NCBI GenBank assembly: GCA_964480735.1
Contig: CAYZQS010000066.1
Location: 1 to 14,226 of the forward strand
Length of the DNA: 14,226 nt
Origin: UBA5972 sp964480735
Lineage (GTDB): Bacteria > Pseudomonadota > Alphaproteobacteria > Rhodobacterales > Rhodobacteraceae
Reading direction: 5' to 3'
In this document: one piece after another, positions 1 to 6,947 of the stretch
Layout: every line of letters begins with the position of its first letter
How positions within the stretch are numbered: position 1 is the stretch's first letter
Notes under the pieces: generated by a model
Told to the model about the DNA's origin: nothing
Seen by the model: only the letters and a program-made list of their open reading frames with translations
The model's database searches: none
Position numbers and translations under genes: made by a program

Positions 1-677
1 ACCGCGTGGGTGGTGTTCATGGCCCCCAGCTTGAACCGCGCGCTTTCAATATAAACCCGCAGCGTATGTTCCGAAATAGACAGGTGATCGGCCGCCCTGG
101 CCCGGCTTTGCCCCAACCCCAAAAGGGTCAGCGCGTCAAGTTCCCGCGGCGAAAGCGACCGCCCCGGCAACCGGTCCGTGCCGCGCTCTATCTCCAGTGC
201 TTTTTGGTTCATATAATGGGCTATCAGAATCAGGTCCTGCACATGGGTTTGTGTAAACCTGGCCCATTCTTCGTCGCTGCAGCGGTGGTTGACCGTAAAC
301 AGCGCAAACTGTCCGCTTGGCCCGCGGATGGGAACTGAAAACCCCTGATTGCCAACACCCGCATCCGAGGCCTCGAACATGAATTTCTTGGTCACCTTGC
401 CGGACCAGTCAAGCTGTTTCCAGTCCACGGGATGAAACCGCTGATAACATCCCAGAACCACCGGATCGATTCGGCCGTAATCCTCAGCCAGATACTGATC
501 AACCCAGTCCAGCGAATAGGTCAGCGCGGCATAAGGCTCGCCCGCGCTGTTTACCGAGTGATAGATAAAATGCTCAACCTGATACAGATCCTGCAGAACC
601 CCGGTAAGGGATTGAAGATCATCAAATGTTTTTACCGATGCCAGGCGTTCGATGAACGCCTCCAGTCTGCCTTGCAT
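1..677 (-). CDS. LuxR-family acyl-homoserine-lactone-responsive regulator, 3' end cut by window edge
   Basis: This is a transcription factor of the LuxR/TraR type, expected to bind an acyl-homoserine lactone and then DNA. About 225 codons are visible; the gene runs off the left edge, probably lacking only its last 10-20 codons. The N-terminal ligand domain (about 1-165) has W58, Y62, D71, P72, W86 and G112, which line up with the invariant W57, Y61, D70, P71, W85 and G113 of TraR. The C-terminal LuxR helix-turn-helix starts at LSPRELDAL (175-183) and continues through SISEHTLRVYIESARFKLG (200-218). The ATG at 677-675 has an AAGG about 10 bases upstream and no nearby in-frame alternative. It overlaps the upstream 70-codon ORF by 56 bases, so translation may be coupled. 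No luxI-type synthase is visible, so whether it is a solo receptor cannot be decided here. Confidence 0.9.
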   Translation of the reverse strand, partial: MQGRLEAFIERLASVKTFDDLQSLTGVLQDLYQVEHFIYHSVNSAGEPYAALTYSLDWVDQYLAEDYGRIDPVVLGCYQRFHPVDWKQLDWSGKVTKKFMFEASDAGVGNQGFSVPIRGPSGQFALFTVNHRCSDEEWARFTQTHVQDLILIAHYMNQKALEIERGTDRLPGRSLSPRELDALTLLGLGQSRARAADHLSISEHTLRVYIESARFKLGAMNTTHA

Positions 678-834
678 GTTGTTCAGCCTTGTCCGAAATC
701 TGAGACAACGTCTTCATCTCGGTCGCAGCAGTCATGATTGAATCGTCCAGTTGTTCCGCCAGACCCAAAAGCCCGTTTTGCTGGGCAAAACTTCGCAAAT
801 CGGTCAATACGTCAATCATCCATTTCTGTGACAT
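622..834 (-). CDS. Small protein of unknown function upstream of the LuxR regulator (70 aa)
   Basis: A 70-residue ORF beginning MSQKWMIDVLTDLRSFA and containing an acidic, probably helical stretch (about 15-45, AEQLDDSIMTAATEM). No signal peptide, membrane segment or catalytic motif is visible. The ATG at 834-832 has AGAGAG about 5 bases upstream, a reasonable ribosome binding site. Its last 18 codons overlap the start of the LuxR gene in another frame; the helical part ends before the overlap and the tail looks poorly constrained. From memory, similar short proteins sit in front of autoinducer-binding regulators in Rhodobacteraceae, but this was not checked. It is probably the first gene of a two-gene operon and could act in translational coupling or as a partner of the regulator. 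Its function is unknown. Confidence 0.65.
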   Translation of the reverse strand: MSQKWMIDVLTDLRSFAQQNGLLGLAEQLDDSIMTAATEMKTLSQISDKAEQHARQTGGVHRTPGIGKNI

Positions 835-846
835 GGCAACTCTCTA

Positions 847-880
847 TAAGATTGGTTAATGAATCGTTAATACAATCTTA
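847..880. promoter_or_regulatory. Perfect 8-bp inverted repeat in front of the small ORF/luxR operon
   Basis: The arms TAAGATTG (847-854) and CAATCTTA (873-880) are perfect complements separated by 18 bases. GTTAAT occurs twice inside the spacer (855-860 and 866-871). The element lies 13-46 bases upstream of the ATG at 834. On the minus strand a plausible promoter overlaps it (TTGGCT, 16 bases, TATTAA), so it could be an operator for autoregulation or a 5'-UTR hairpin. The dyad is seen directly; its function is inferred. Confidence 0.45.
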
Positions 881-964
881 GCATGATCAGCCAAGCACAT
901 CTATTCGCTGATTTCCATTCCCCAGAAATGGCGAGGCTGCTTAAAATAACCGATTGATATTTAA

Positions 965-985
965 CAGTTTTGATTCAAACCACTG
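965..985. promoter_or_regulatory. Imperfect dyad in the luxR-operon upstream region
   Basis: CAGT (965-968) and ACTG (982-985) flank an inner palindrome TTTGATTCAAA (969-979) that is off-centre by one base. Length and outer arms are vaguely like lux-box operators, but the match is imperfect and the AT-rich context makes chance likely. The rest of 835-1056 shows no gene and no strong terminator for ccr, whose coding region ends in tandem stops (TGA TAG). Confidence 0.2.
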
Positions 986-1056
986 CCCATTAACGCAATA
1001 TTACCGGTCACATCCACAAATATCCACCAAACAAAAATGTCACGGCAAGAAAACTA

Positions 1057-2352
1057 TCATCGCGCCTGACTCGCCTCAAGCGTGTCTTCAAAAGTCCGCA
1101 ATCCGGTTTTCGTCGCACTGACCAGAACGGCCATATTGCCCGGTTTATGTTCATTTTTTCGCATCTTCACATGGGCATCGGGAATTTGTTCCCACGGGAA
1201 AACTTCGGACATGCAAGGATCAAGACGCCGCTCCAGCATCAGTTGGTTGGCAGAGCTCGCCTGCTTTAGATTGGCAAAATGGCTGCCCTGCACCCGTTTT
1301 TGGTGCATCCACAAATACCGGGCGTCCATTGTAAGGTTATAGCCGGTCGTGCCGGCACAAATCACCACAATGCCGCCCTTTTTGCAAACAAACACAGACG
1401 CCGGGAATGTGGCTTCTCCGGGGTGTTCAAACACCATGTCCACATTGTTGCCTTTGCCGGTTATATCCCAGATCGCCTTGCCAAATTTGCGGACCTCGCC
1501 AAACCACGCCTTATATTCGTCGGTGTTCACAATCGGCATTTGGCCCCAACAATTAAAGTCTTTGCGGTTGATGACCCCCTTGGCCCCAAGCGACAATACA
1601 AAATCGCGTTTGCTTTCGTCCGAAATCACGCCGATTGCATTGGCACCGGCTGTGTTGATCAATTGAATGGCAAACGAGCCCAAACCGCCTGATGCGCCCC
1701 AAACCAAAACATTCTGTCCCGGTTTTAACGTGTGCGGACGATGCCCAAACAACATGCGATACGCGGTGGCCAGCGTCAGCGTATAGCACGCGCTGTCTTC
1801 CCAGCTTAGATGCCGCGGGCGACGCATCAGCTGCTGCGCCTGCACCCGCGCAAACTGGGCAAAAGACCCATCCGGGGTTTCGTAACCCCAGATGCGCTGG
1901 CTGTTGGAAAACATCGGATCGCCGCCGTTGCATTCCTCGTCATCGCCATCGTCCTGATTGCAATGCACCACAACCTCGTCGCCAACTTTCCACAGCTTCA
2001 CTTTATCGCCGACCGCCCAGACAATGCCGGACGCATCAGAACCCGCGATGTGATAGTCCGCCTTGTGAATATCGAACGGGGAAACCGGCGTGCCCAATCC
2101 GGCCCAGATACCGTTGTAATTCACCCCGGCGGCCATCACAAATACCAGAACCTCGTGGCTGTCAATTGTTGGCGTGTCCACCACTTCCAGCAGCATCGCC
2201 TCATCTGGCTCGCCGTGGCGCTCGCGTCGGATGGCCCAGGCGTGCATTTGTCTTGGAACATATCCCAGCGGCGGAATTTCCCCGATTTCATACAGGTCTT
2301 TTTCCGGCGCGTCGTAAGCTGCAATCCCAGCGGGTTCGTCAAGCGGTGCCAT
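1057..2352 (-). CDS. ccr: Crotonyl-CoA carboxylase/reductase
   Basis: This cytosolic enzyme reduces crotonyl-CoA with NADPH and carboxylates it with CO2 to give (2S)-ethylmalonyl-CoA, the signature step of the ethylmalonyl-CoA pathway for acetyl-CoA assimilation. At 431 residues it has the usual length. It is a zinc-free medium-chain dehydrogenase/reductase: the N-terminal catalytic domain opens with MAPLDEPAGIAAYDAP, the nucleotide-binding fold carries WGASGGLGSFA (218-228), and VNYNGIWAGLG (77-87) and RVQGSHFANL (353-362) are Ccr-type signatures. By motif position, N80 and H358 probably match the CO2-binding N81 and H365 described for the Kitasatospora enzyme. GGAGAGAC sits about 5 bases before the ATG. 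The acyltransferase gene lies 157 bases upstream on the same strand, but a promoter candidate in that gap suggests separate transcription. Confidence 0.97.
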   Translation of the reverse strand: MAPLDEPAGIAAYDAPEKDLYEIGEIPPLGYVPRQMHAWAIRRERHGEPDEAMLLEVVDTPTIDSHEVLVFVMAAGVNYNGIWAGLGTPVSPFDIHKADYHIAGSDASGIVWAVGDKVKLWKVGDEVVVHCNQDDGDDEECNGGDPMFSNSQRIWGYETPDGSFAQFARVQAQQLMRRPRHLSWEDSACYTLTLATAYRMLFGHRPHTLKPGQNVLVWGASGGLGSFAIQLINTAGANAIGVISDESKRDFVLSLGAKGVINRKDFNCWGQMPIVNTDEYKAWFGEVRKFGKAIWDITGKGNNVDMVFEHPGEATFPASVFVCKKGGIVVICAGTTGYNLTMDARYLWMHQKRVQGSHFANLKQASSANQLMLERRLDPCMSEVFPWEQIPDAHVKMRKNEHKPGNMAVLVSATKTGLRTFEDTLEASQAR

Positions 2353-2384
2353 TTGTCTCTCCGTCGTGCGGTTTGTGTCGGCGC

Positions 2385-2413
2385 AAAATGCTGCGTCGCA
2401 GCAACACCGTCAA
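2385..2413 (-). promoter_or_regulatory. Putative ccr promoter
   Basis: Read on the minus strand, TTGACG (2413-2408) is followed by 17 bases and CATTTT (2390-2385). The predicted start lies near 2378, giving a leader of about 25-30 bases with the GGAGA ribosome binding site. The -10 element is weak, which fits an activated or alphaproteobacterial promoter. The same layout recurs in front of ecm, and that recurrence is the main support. Confidence 0.5.
2389..2403. promoter_or_regulatory. Perfect palindrome in the ccr promoter spacer (candidate operator)
   Basis: TGCTGCG-T-CGCAGCA is a perfect 7-bp inverted repeat around one base, placed between the putative -35 and -10 elements of ccr. On the minus strand it is followed 8 bases later by CGACACAA (2380-2373). 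A second TTGCTGCGA lies upstream at 2483-2475. A matching 15-mer (12 of 15 identical) occupies the same place in the ecm promoter. In Methylobacterium the TetR-type protein CcrR acts on ccr through a palindrome; whether the sites are related is unknown. Confidence 0.5.
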
Positions 2414-2509
2414 GCGGGGAATCTCACCCTGACCCGAATTGTCGGTAAGATGTGACGGTAATATGCGCGACAAATCGCAGCAACCACTGAAATTATCCGT
2501 TAATATACG

Positions 2510-3787
2510 CTAACTCTCAGAAATTTTCTTGCGGATCGGCTTTGCGGCAGTGGATTTACGCAAATGCGCAATAGAGTTGGCATAATAGGTCACCAGTGCC
2601 TTTTCCCCAGCGTTAAGACCAAACAAACCGTCTTCGTCCTCAACCACCAGATGGCGCAAAACCAAAGTCCGCAACCCGGTCTCTATTGCGTAATCCTCAT
2701 CTTCGCGCGGCATGTGAACATAGGCACCCGATTTGGCAAATTTTTCCAGCAAATCATGGCAGCGCGCTTTTATCTCCAACCGGCTTAGGGTTTTTTTTGC
2801 GGCGCAAAAAACCGTGGCCACCAGCGGCACCGGCAACACCGGTATCACCTCTGTCACTTTGTCCATCAGCCGCTCGCCCAGGTCTTCGATCACATCGGTA
2901 ACAGCTGCCCCGTCCTTTTCACGCAGAAAATCCTTCAGCGAAACCGGCCGCCCGAAACTGACGCAGGCATAGCCAAAGCGATAGAATTTTTTGGTCAGCC
3001 GCAGCCAGGTTTGCTTGAACACAAACGACATAAACACATCGCCCTGAAACTTGAATGTGCGCTTGCCGTTTGGATCAACCCGCGTCAGAACCCGGTCTTC
3101 CAGCACCCGGTCATAGTTCAGGCCGACCGGGATAAACACCACGTCCCGCGCCGCCTCAAGATCAAAACCGTCCAGAATATAGCTCAGCAATCCCAGCTTC
3201 GCCGGCTTTGGCTTGCCGTCCAAACTCAGGCCTCCCTCTGGGAATATCGCTTGGCTCACCCCGCCCTCGGTTGCCATCTGCACATAGCGTGCCAGCACCC
3301 GGCGATACATCTGGTTGCGCGACCGCCGCCTGATAAAATACCCCCCCATCGAGCGGATAATCTGTTGCAGNNNNNNNNNNNNNNNNNNNNNNNNNNNNNN
3401 NNNNNNNNNNNNNNNNNNNNNNNNNNNNNNNNNNNNNNNNNNNNNNNNNNNNNNNNNNNNNNNNNNNNNNACGATTTCCGTGGCGTATGTCCTGGCCAGC
3501 GCCGTTGCCACATCCAGCGGAATATCTTCCTCCGCTGCATGCGCATTCACCGCCTCCACCACCTTGGGGTCGTGCAACAGGCGGTCAATCATCACCCGAC
3601 GCCGGGTCAGCTTGAACGGCTGGATGCGCAGCTGCAGCCGATCATTCAGCTTTTCAATCGCCCGGTTGAACCGCCGCCGCATATACCAGCGGGCCGAGGG
3701 CATCAGCATCCGGTCTAGTATCGCCACCAGCGACAGCAACACCCCGATCAAGACCAGCCAATACGGGATTTCCACGGCTTCAAACAT
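2510..3787 (-). CDS. PlsB-like glycerol-3-phosphate / lysophosphatidate acyltransferase (contains a sequence gap)
   Basis: A membrane-associated acyltransferase expected to transfer a fatty acyl group to glycerol 3-phosphate (or a lysophospholipid) in phospholipid synthesis. A hydrophobic helix lies at 9-29 (YWLVLIGVLLSLVAIL), followed by a basic region. After the gap, three family blocks resemble E. coli PlsB: GGYFIRR (148-154), FPEGGLSLDGKPKPAKLG (182-199) and FIPVGLNYDRVL (218-229). The catalytic HxxxxD block should precede these and falls in the 100-N run, so it cannot be confirmed. Visible length is 425 residues; related proteins are, from memory, nearer 470. The first ATG has only a weak AGG upstream. 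It lies between ccr and ecm, a placement I associate with Rhodobacteraceae. The exact acceptor cannot be told from sequence. Confidence 0.82.
   Translation of the reverse strand: MFEAVEIPYWLVLIGVLLSLVAILDRMLMPSARWYMRRRFNRAIEKLNDRLQLRIQPFKLTRRRVMIDRLLHDPKVVEAVNAHAAEEDIPLDVATALARTYATEIXXXXXXXXXXXXXXXXXXXXXXXXXXXXXXXXXXLQQIIRSMGGYFIRRRSRNQMYRRVLARYVQMATEGGVSQAIFPEGGLSLDGKPKPAKLGLLSYILDGFDLEAARDVVFIPVGLNYDRVLEDRVLTRVDPNGKRTFKFQGDVFMSFVFKQTWLRLTKKFYRFGYACVSFGRPVSLKDFLREKDGAAVTDVIEDLGERLMDKVTEVIPVLPVPLVATVFCAAKKTLSRLEIKARCHDLLEKFAKSGAYVHMPREDEDYAIETGLRTLVLRHLVVEDEDGLFGLNAGEKALVTYYANSIAHLRKSTAAKPIRKKISES
3371..3470. other. 100-N gap inside the acyltransferase gene
   Basis: Exactly 100 unknown bases. 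The coding frame is the same on both sides. From ARTYATEI to LQQIIRSMGG, related proteins have, as I recall, roughly 80-90 residues including the HxxxxD motif; the run allows only about 33, so it is probably a placeholder and not the true length. Confidence 0.9.
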
Positions 3788-3859
3788 CTGGCCAGCCTAC
3801 AGCAAACAACCCGCGCGTAAAGCCTGCCCCGTGGTCAGGACCTGCCGCAGTTTGCCCCC

Positions 3860-3888
3860 TTGCTTAAATTGCTGCGGTGCGGCATAAG
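3860..3888 (+). promoter_or_regulatory. Putative ecm promoter with spacer dyad
   Basis: TTGCTT (3860-3865), 17 bases, then CATAAG (3883-3888). The spacer holds TGCTGCGGTGCGGCA (3870-3884), a degenerate version of the perfect palindrome in the ccr promoter at the same offset from the -35 element. The predicted start is near 3895, giving a leader of about 65 bases. The -35 hexamer alone is weak; conservation of the layout with ccr is the reason for calling it. Confidence 0.5.
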
Positions 3889-3890
3889 CG

Positions 3891-3941
3891 TGAACGACAC
3901 AAAATTGCCGATCCTGCTGTCTGAACGACACAATATTACGG
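3891..3941 (+). repeat. Direct repeat of TGAACGACACAA upstream of ecm
   Basis: TGAACGACACAA occurs at 3891-3902 and again at 3922-3933, and similarity extends past the 12-mer (17 of 20 bases identical). The copies are 31 bases apart, close to three DNA turns, so a protein could bind both on one face. The first copy lies at the expected transcription start and the second within the leader. The core CGACACAA also occurs once in the ccr leader region (minus strand, 2380-2373). Confidence 0.5.
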
Positions 3942-3959
3942 CCTAAGCCTGGGACTGAA

Positions 3960-5924
3960 ATGACAAAATCCAATCAAAACCGCCCCTGGCTGTTTCGCAC
4001 CTACGCCGGTCATTCCACCGCCACCGCCTCTAACGCGCTTTACCGCAGCAATCTGGCCAAGGGGCAAACCGGCCTGTCGGTGGCTTTTGATCTGCCCACC
4101 CAAACCGGATATGACAGCGATCACATTCTTGCCAAAGGCGAGGTTGGCAAAGTCGGCGTGCCGCTGTCCCATCTGGGCGACATGCGTGCACTGTTCAAAG
4201 ACATCCCGCTGGATCAGATGAACACGTCAATGACCATAAACGCGACCGCACCCTGGCTGCTGGCGCTTTACATTGCCGCAGCCGAAGAACAGGGCGTCGA
4301 TACCACCACCCTGCAAGGCACGGTGCAAAACGATATCATCAAGGAATACCTGTCCCGCGGCACCTATATGTGCCCGCCCAAACCGTCTTTGCGCCTGATC
4401 ACCGATGTGGCCGCCTATTGCTATGACAATGTGCCCAAATGGAACCCGATGAACGTCTGTTCCTATCATCTGCAGGAGGCGGGCGCGACGCCGGAGCAGG
4501 AACTCGCCTATGCGCTGGCCACCGCAACCGCTGTGCTGGACGATGTGCGACCCAAAGTCTCTGCCGAGGATTTCCCGCGCCTTGTGGGCCGCATCTCTTT
4601 CTTTGTGAACGCGGGTATCCGCTTTGTCACCGAGATGTGCAAAATGCGCGCCTTTGTCGATCTGTGGGACGAGATATGCGAACACCGCTATGGTGTGGCT
4701 GATGCCAAAATGCGCCGCTTTCGCTATGGCGTGCAGGTAAACTCGCTGGGCCTGACCGAACAACAGCCGGAAAACAACGTCTACCGCATATTGCTGGAAA
4801 TGCTGGCCGTCACCCTGTCCAAAAACGCCCGTGCCCGTGCCGTGCAACTGCCCGCCTGGAACGAGGCGTTGGGCCTGCCGCGCCCGTGGGATCAACAGTG
4901 GTCTTTGCGGATGCAGCAAATTCTGGCCTTTGAAACCGACCTTTTGGAATACGACGATCTGTTTGACGGCAACCCGGCGGTGGATCGCAAGGTCGAAGAA
5001 CTGAAATCCGGCGCCCGCGAAGAATTGGCCACCATCGACGCGATGGGCGGGGCGGTTGCGGCGATTGAATATATGAAATCCCGTTTGGTTGACAGCAACG
5101 CCGCGCGTATTGCCCGGGTGGAAAGCGGTGAAACCACGGTGATCGGTGTCAACCGCTTTACCGAAGGTGCTGACAGCCCGCTGACCGGCGGTGACGGCAG
5201 CATCATGGTGTCAGACCCCAAAGCCGAAGCAGACCAGATCTCCCGCCTTGATCAATGGCGCGAAACCCGCGACGAGGACGCGGTCAAATCCGCGCTTGCA
5301 GACCTTGAAGAGGCTGCAAATTCCGGCGCCAATATCATGCCACCCTCTATCAAAGCCGCCCGCGCCGGTGTCACCACCGGCGAATGGGGCCAACTGATGC
5401 GCAACATCTTTGGCGAGTACCGCGCCCCCACCGGCGTCGGCACCGCAATTTCCAATCAAACCGAAGGGCTGGACGACATCCGCGAAGCGGTCGACGCCGT
5501 GTCCACAAAACTGGGCCGCCGCCTGAAATTTCTGGTTGGCAAACCCGGCCTTGACGGTCATTCCAACGGGGCCGAACAAATCGCCACCCGCGCGCGCGAT
5601 TGTGGAATGGACATCACCTATGATGGCATTCGCCTGACACCAGAGGCGATCGTGAATGCCGCCCTTGAAGAACAACCCCATGTGATCGGCCTGTCGATTT
5701 TGTCTGGTTCTCACCTGCCGCTGATTAAGGACGTGATGCAGCGGCTGTCGGACAACAATCTTTCTGAAACACCCGTCATAGTCGGCGGAATTATCCCGGA
5801 AGACGATGCAAAAACATTGCGCGGTTATGGGGTATCCGCTGTCTATACCCCCAAAGATTTTGAACTGAACAAAATAATGATGGATATCGTCAGCATTTTG
5901 GAAGAGCCAACCAAGGCCGCATAG
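3960..5924 (+). CDS. ecm: Ethylmalonyl-CoA mutase (coenzyme B12-dependent)
   Basis: Rearranges (2R)-ethylmalonyl-CoA to (2S)-methylsuccinyl-CoA using adenosylcobalamin, downstream of Ccr in the ethylmalonyl-CoA pathway. The 654-residue chain has an N-terminal acyl-CoA mutase barrel (about 1-500; landmarks RTYAGHSTATASNALY at 13-28, GLSVAFDLPTQTGYDSDH at 38-55, KWNPMNVCSYHLQEAGAT at 160-177) and a C-terminal cobalamin domain with D532-x-H534-x-x-G537, S579-x-L581 and G609-G610, so both catalytic and cofactor parts sit in one polypeptide. Methylmalonyl-CoA mutase is the main alternative; the single-chain length, the sequence around the substrate loop and the nearby ccr favour Ecm. A weak GGGA precedes the ATG. 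It is transcribed divergently from the acyltransferase gene, 172 bases away. No cobalamin riboswitch fits in that gap. Confidence 0.93.
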   Translation: MTKSNQNRPWLFRTYAGHSTATASNALYRSNLAKGQTGLSVAFDLPTQTGYDSDHILAKGEVGKVGVPLSHLGDMRALFKDIPLDQMNTSMTINATAPWLLALYIAAAEEQGVDTTTLQGTVQNDIIKEYLSRGTYMCPPKPSLRLITDVAAYCYDNVPKWNPMNVCSYHLQEAGATPEQELAYALATATAVLDDVRPKVSAEDFPRLVGRISFFVNAGIRFVTEMCKMRAFVDLWDEICEHRYGVADAKMRRFRYGVQVNSLGLTEQQPENNVYRILLEMLAVTLSKNARARAVQLPAWNEALGLPRPWDQQWSLRMQQILAFETDLLEYDDLFDGNPAVDRKVEELKSGAREELATIDAMGGAVAAIEYMKSRLVDSNAARIARVESGETTVIGVNRFTEGADSPLTGGDGSIMVSDPKAEADQISRLDQWRETRDEDAVKSALADLEEAANSGANIMPPSIKAARAGVTTGEWGQLMRNIFGEYRAPTGVGTAISNQTEGLDDIREAVDAVSTKLGRRLKFLVGKPGLDGHSNGAEQIATRARDCGMDITYDGIRLTPEAIVNAALEEQPHVIGLSILSGSHLPLIKDVMQRLSDNNLSETPVIVGGIIPEDDAKTLRGYGVSAVYTPKDFELNKIMMDIVSILEEPTKAA

Positions 5925-5947
5925 CACGGTCGGGCGGCAATTTACCC

Positions 5948-5975
5948 TTGCACCATTACAAACTTTTTCCATAGT
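5948..5975 (+). promoter_or_regulatory. Possible promoter for the Rieske oxygenase-deoD unit
   Basis: TTGCAC (5948-5953), 16 bases, CATAGT (5970-5975). Both hexamers are partial matches. A start near 5982 would leave a leader of about 26 bases containing the AAGGG ribosome binding site. No other promoter-like pair was seen between ecm and this gene. Confidence 0.3.
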
Positions 5976-6007
5976 TTCGGCGCGTAGCGTCAAACAAGGG
6001 TATGGAA

Positions 6008-6907
6008 ATGTTTCTAAAAAACGCATGGTACGTGGCCGCGTGGGCAAATGAAATCACCCGCGANNNNNNNNNNNNNNNNNNNNNNNNNNNNNNNNNNNNN
6101 NNNNNNNNNNNNNNNNNNNNNNNNNNNNNNNNNNNNNNNNNNNNNNNNNNNNNNNNNNNNNNNGTGCATGAAAAATTCGGCTTGGTGTGGATATGGATGG
6201 GGAACGCCGCGCTTGCTGACACCGACGAGATTTTTGAGATCGAACATTTTGACGATCCCGCGTGGGGGATCAACAAGGGCGCGGCGATGGATCTGCCCTG
6301 TAACTATCTATTGATGACAGACAACCTGCTGGACCCAACCCATGTGGCCTGGGTGCATGACGGCTCGTTCGCGCAGGACGCCACCAAAGACACCCCGCTG
6401 CGCATCACCAAAACCGACGACGGCATAATCGTCCACCGCTGGATGACGGATGTGGAGCCTGCGCCGTTTTACAAGAAAGTCATTGGTTTTACGGGCAATT
6501 GCGACCGCAAACAGCATTACGAGGTCCGCTATCCCAGCCACGCCCTGATCCGTGCCATATTCACCCCTGCGGGCACCGGCGGCGATGACGGTGCGCTGCA
6601 CGAAGACACGTTCATCATGGACAGCTATAATTTTATGACGCCGGCCAGCGAAACCACCACGCGCTACTATTGGTTCCAGCTGCGCAATATTCGACCCGAC
6701 GATCAGGCGCTTTCAAAAATGATGAGCGCGGACGTTCAACATGCCTTTGAAGAAGACCGCGCGGTGTTAACCGCGGTTCAAATCGGACTGGCAGAGAAAA
6801 CCAGCCCCCATATCGACCTGCCGATAGACGGTGGACAGTTGAGGTTTCGGCGCAAGCTGGAAGCCATGATCGCGGAAGAAACGGCGGTTGATGCGGCGTT
6901 GATGTAG
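6008..6907 (+). CDS. VanA-like Rieske non-heme iron oxygenase, alpha subunit (contains a sequence gap)
   Basis: A Rieske [2Fe-2S] mononuclear-iron oxygenase of the vanillate O-demethylase/dicamba monooxygenase type; such enzymes hydroxylate or demethylate small, often aromatic, substrates using electrons from a reductase partner. It begins MFLKNAWYVAAWANEITR, and beyond the gap VHEKFGLVWIWMG marks the end of the Rieske domain. The catalytic domain has DNLLDPTHVAWVH (iron ligands His of DPTH and the His five residues on) and a later FEEDRAVL whose Asp is the likely third ligand. The Rieske CxH and CxxH pairs must lie in the 100-N run. ATG also occurs at 6002, but AAGGG at 5996-6000 is correctly spaced for 6008, and family members start MFLKN. 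No reductase gene is in the window; deoD follows after 40 bases. The substrate is unknown. Confidence 0.85.
   Translation: MFLKNAWYVAAWANEITRXXXXXXXXXXXXXXXXXXXXXXXXXXXXXXXXXXVHEKFGLVWIWMGNAALADTDEIFEIEHFDDPAWGINKGAAMDLPCNYLLMTDNLLDPTHVAWVHDGSFAQDATKDTPLRITKTDDGIIVHRWMTDVEPAPFYKKVIGFTGNCDRKQHYEVRYPSHALIRAIFTPAGTGGDDGALHEDTFIMDSYNFMTPASETTTRYYWFQLRNIRPDDQALSKMMSADVQHAFEEDRAVLTAVQIGLAEKTSPHIDLPIDGGQLRFRRKLEAMIAEETAVDAALM
6064..6163. other. 100-N gap inside the Rieske oxygenase gene
   Basis: Exactly 100 unknown bases. The flanks are in the same frame, but in VanA-type proteins about 85 residues lie between the N-terminal DEI block and the GLVWIWMG block. About 33 residues could not hold both Rieske cysteine-histidine pairs at their usual distances from the flanks, so the gap is likely larger than shown. 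Confidence 0.9.
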
Positions 6908-6947
6908 TGATCTAACAGGGATAGACCCGCCAAAGGAGACAACGCCC

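Noticed and set aside
622..834. Small ORF and luxR as one gene broken by a frameshift
   Set aside because: The LuxR protein is complete at its N-terminus with its own start, and adding 52 residues would exceed the family length.
1692..2432. Long plus-strand ORF (246 codons) antisense to ccr
   Set aside because: It is arginine/proline-rich low-complexity translation, a shadow of the ccr codons, with no domain and no ribosome binding site.
2789..2813. Inverted repeat with long T and A runs resembling an intrinsic terminator
   Set aside because: It is inside the acyltransferase coding sequence and the codons (AAKKT) continue the protein in frame; the arms differ in length by two bases.
3788..3959. 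Possible cobalamin riboswitch ahead of the B12-dependent mutase
   Set aside because: The predicted leader is only about 65 bases and lacks the B12-box; the aptamer would need around 200 bases.
2353..3959. PccR/ScfR-type TTTGCAAA operator as the regulator of the ethylmalonyl-CoA genes
   Set aside because: No TTTGCAAA-like paired motif was found in the ccr or ecm intergenic regions.
4227..4919. Long minus-strand ORF (230 codons) inside ecm
   Set aside because: The plus strand encodes a full, conserved mutase here; the reverse translation is a GC-bias shadow.
5211..6047. Minus-strand ORF (278 codons) spanning the end of ecm and the start of the Rieske gene
   Set aside because: It lies opposite two recognisable genes and shows no motif of its own.
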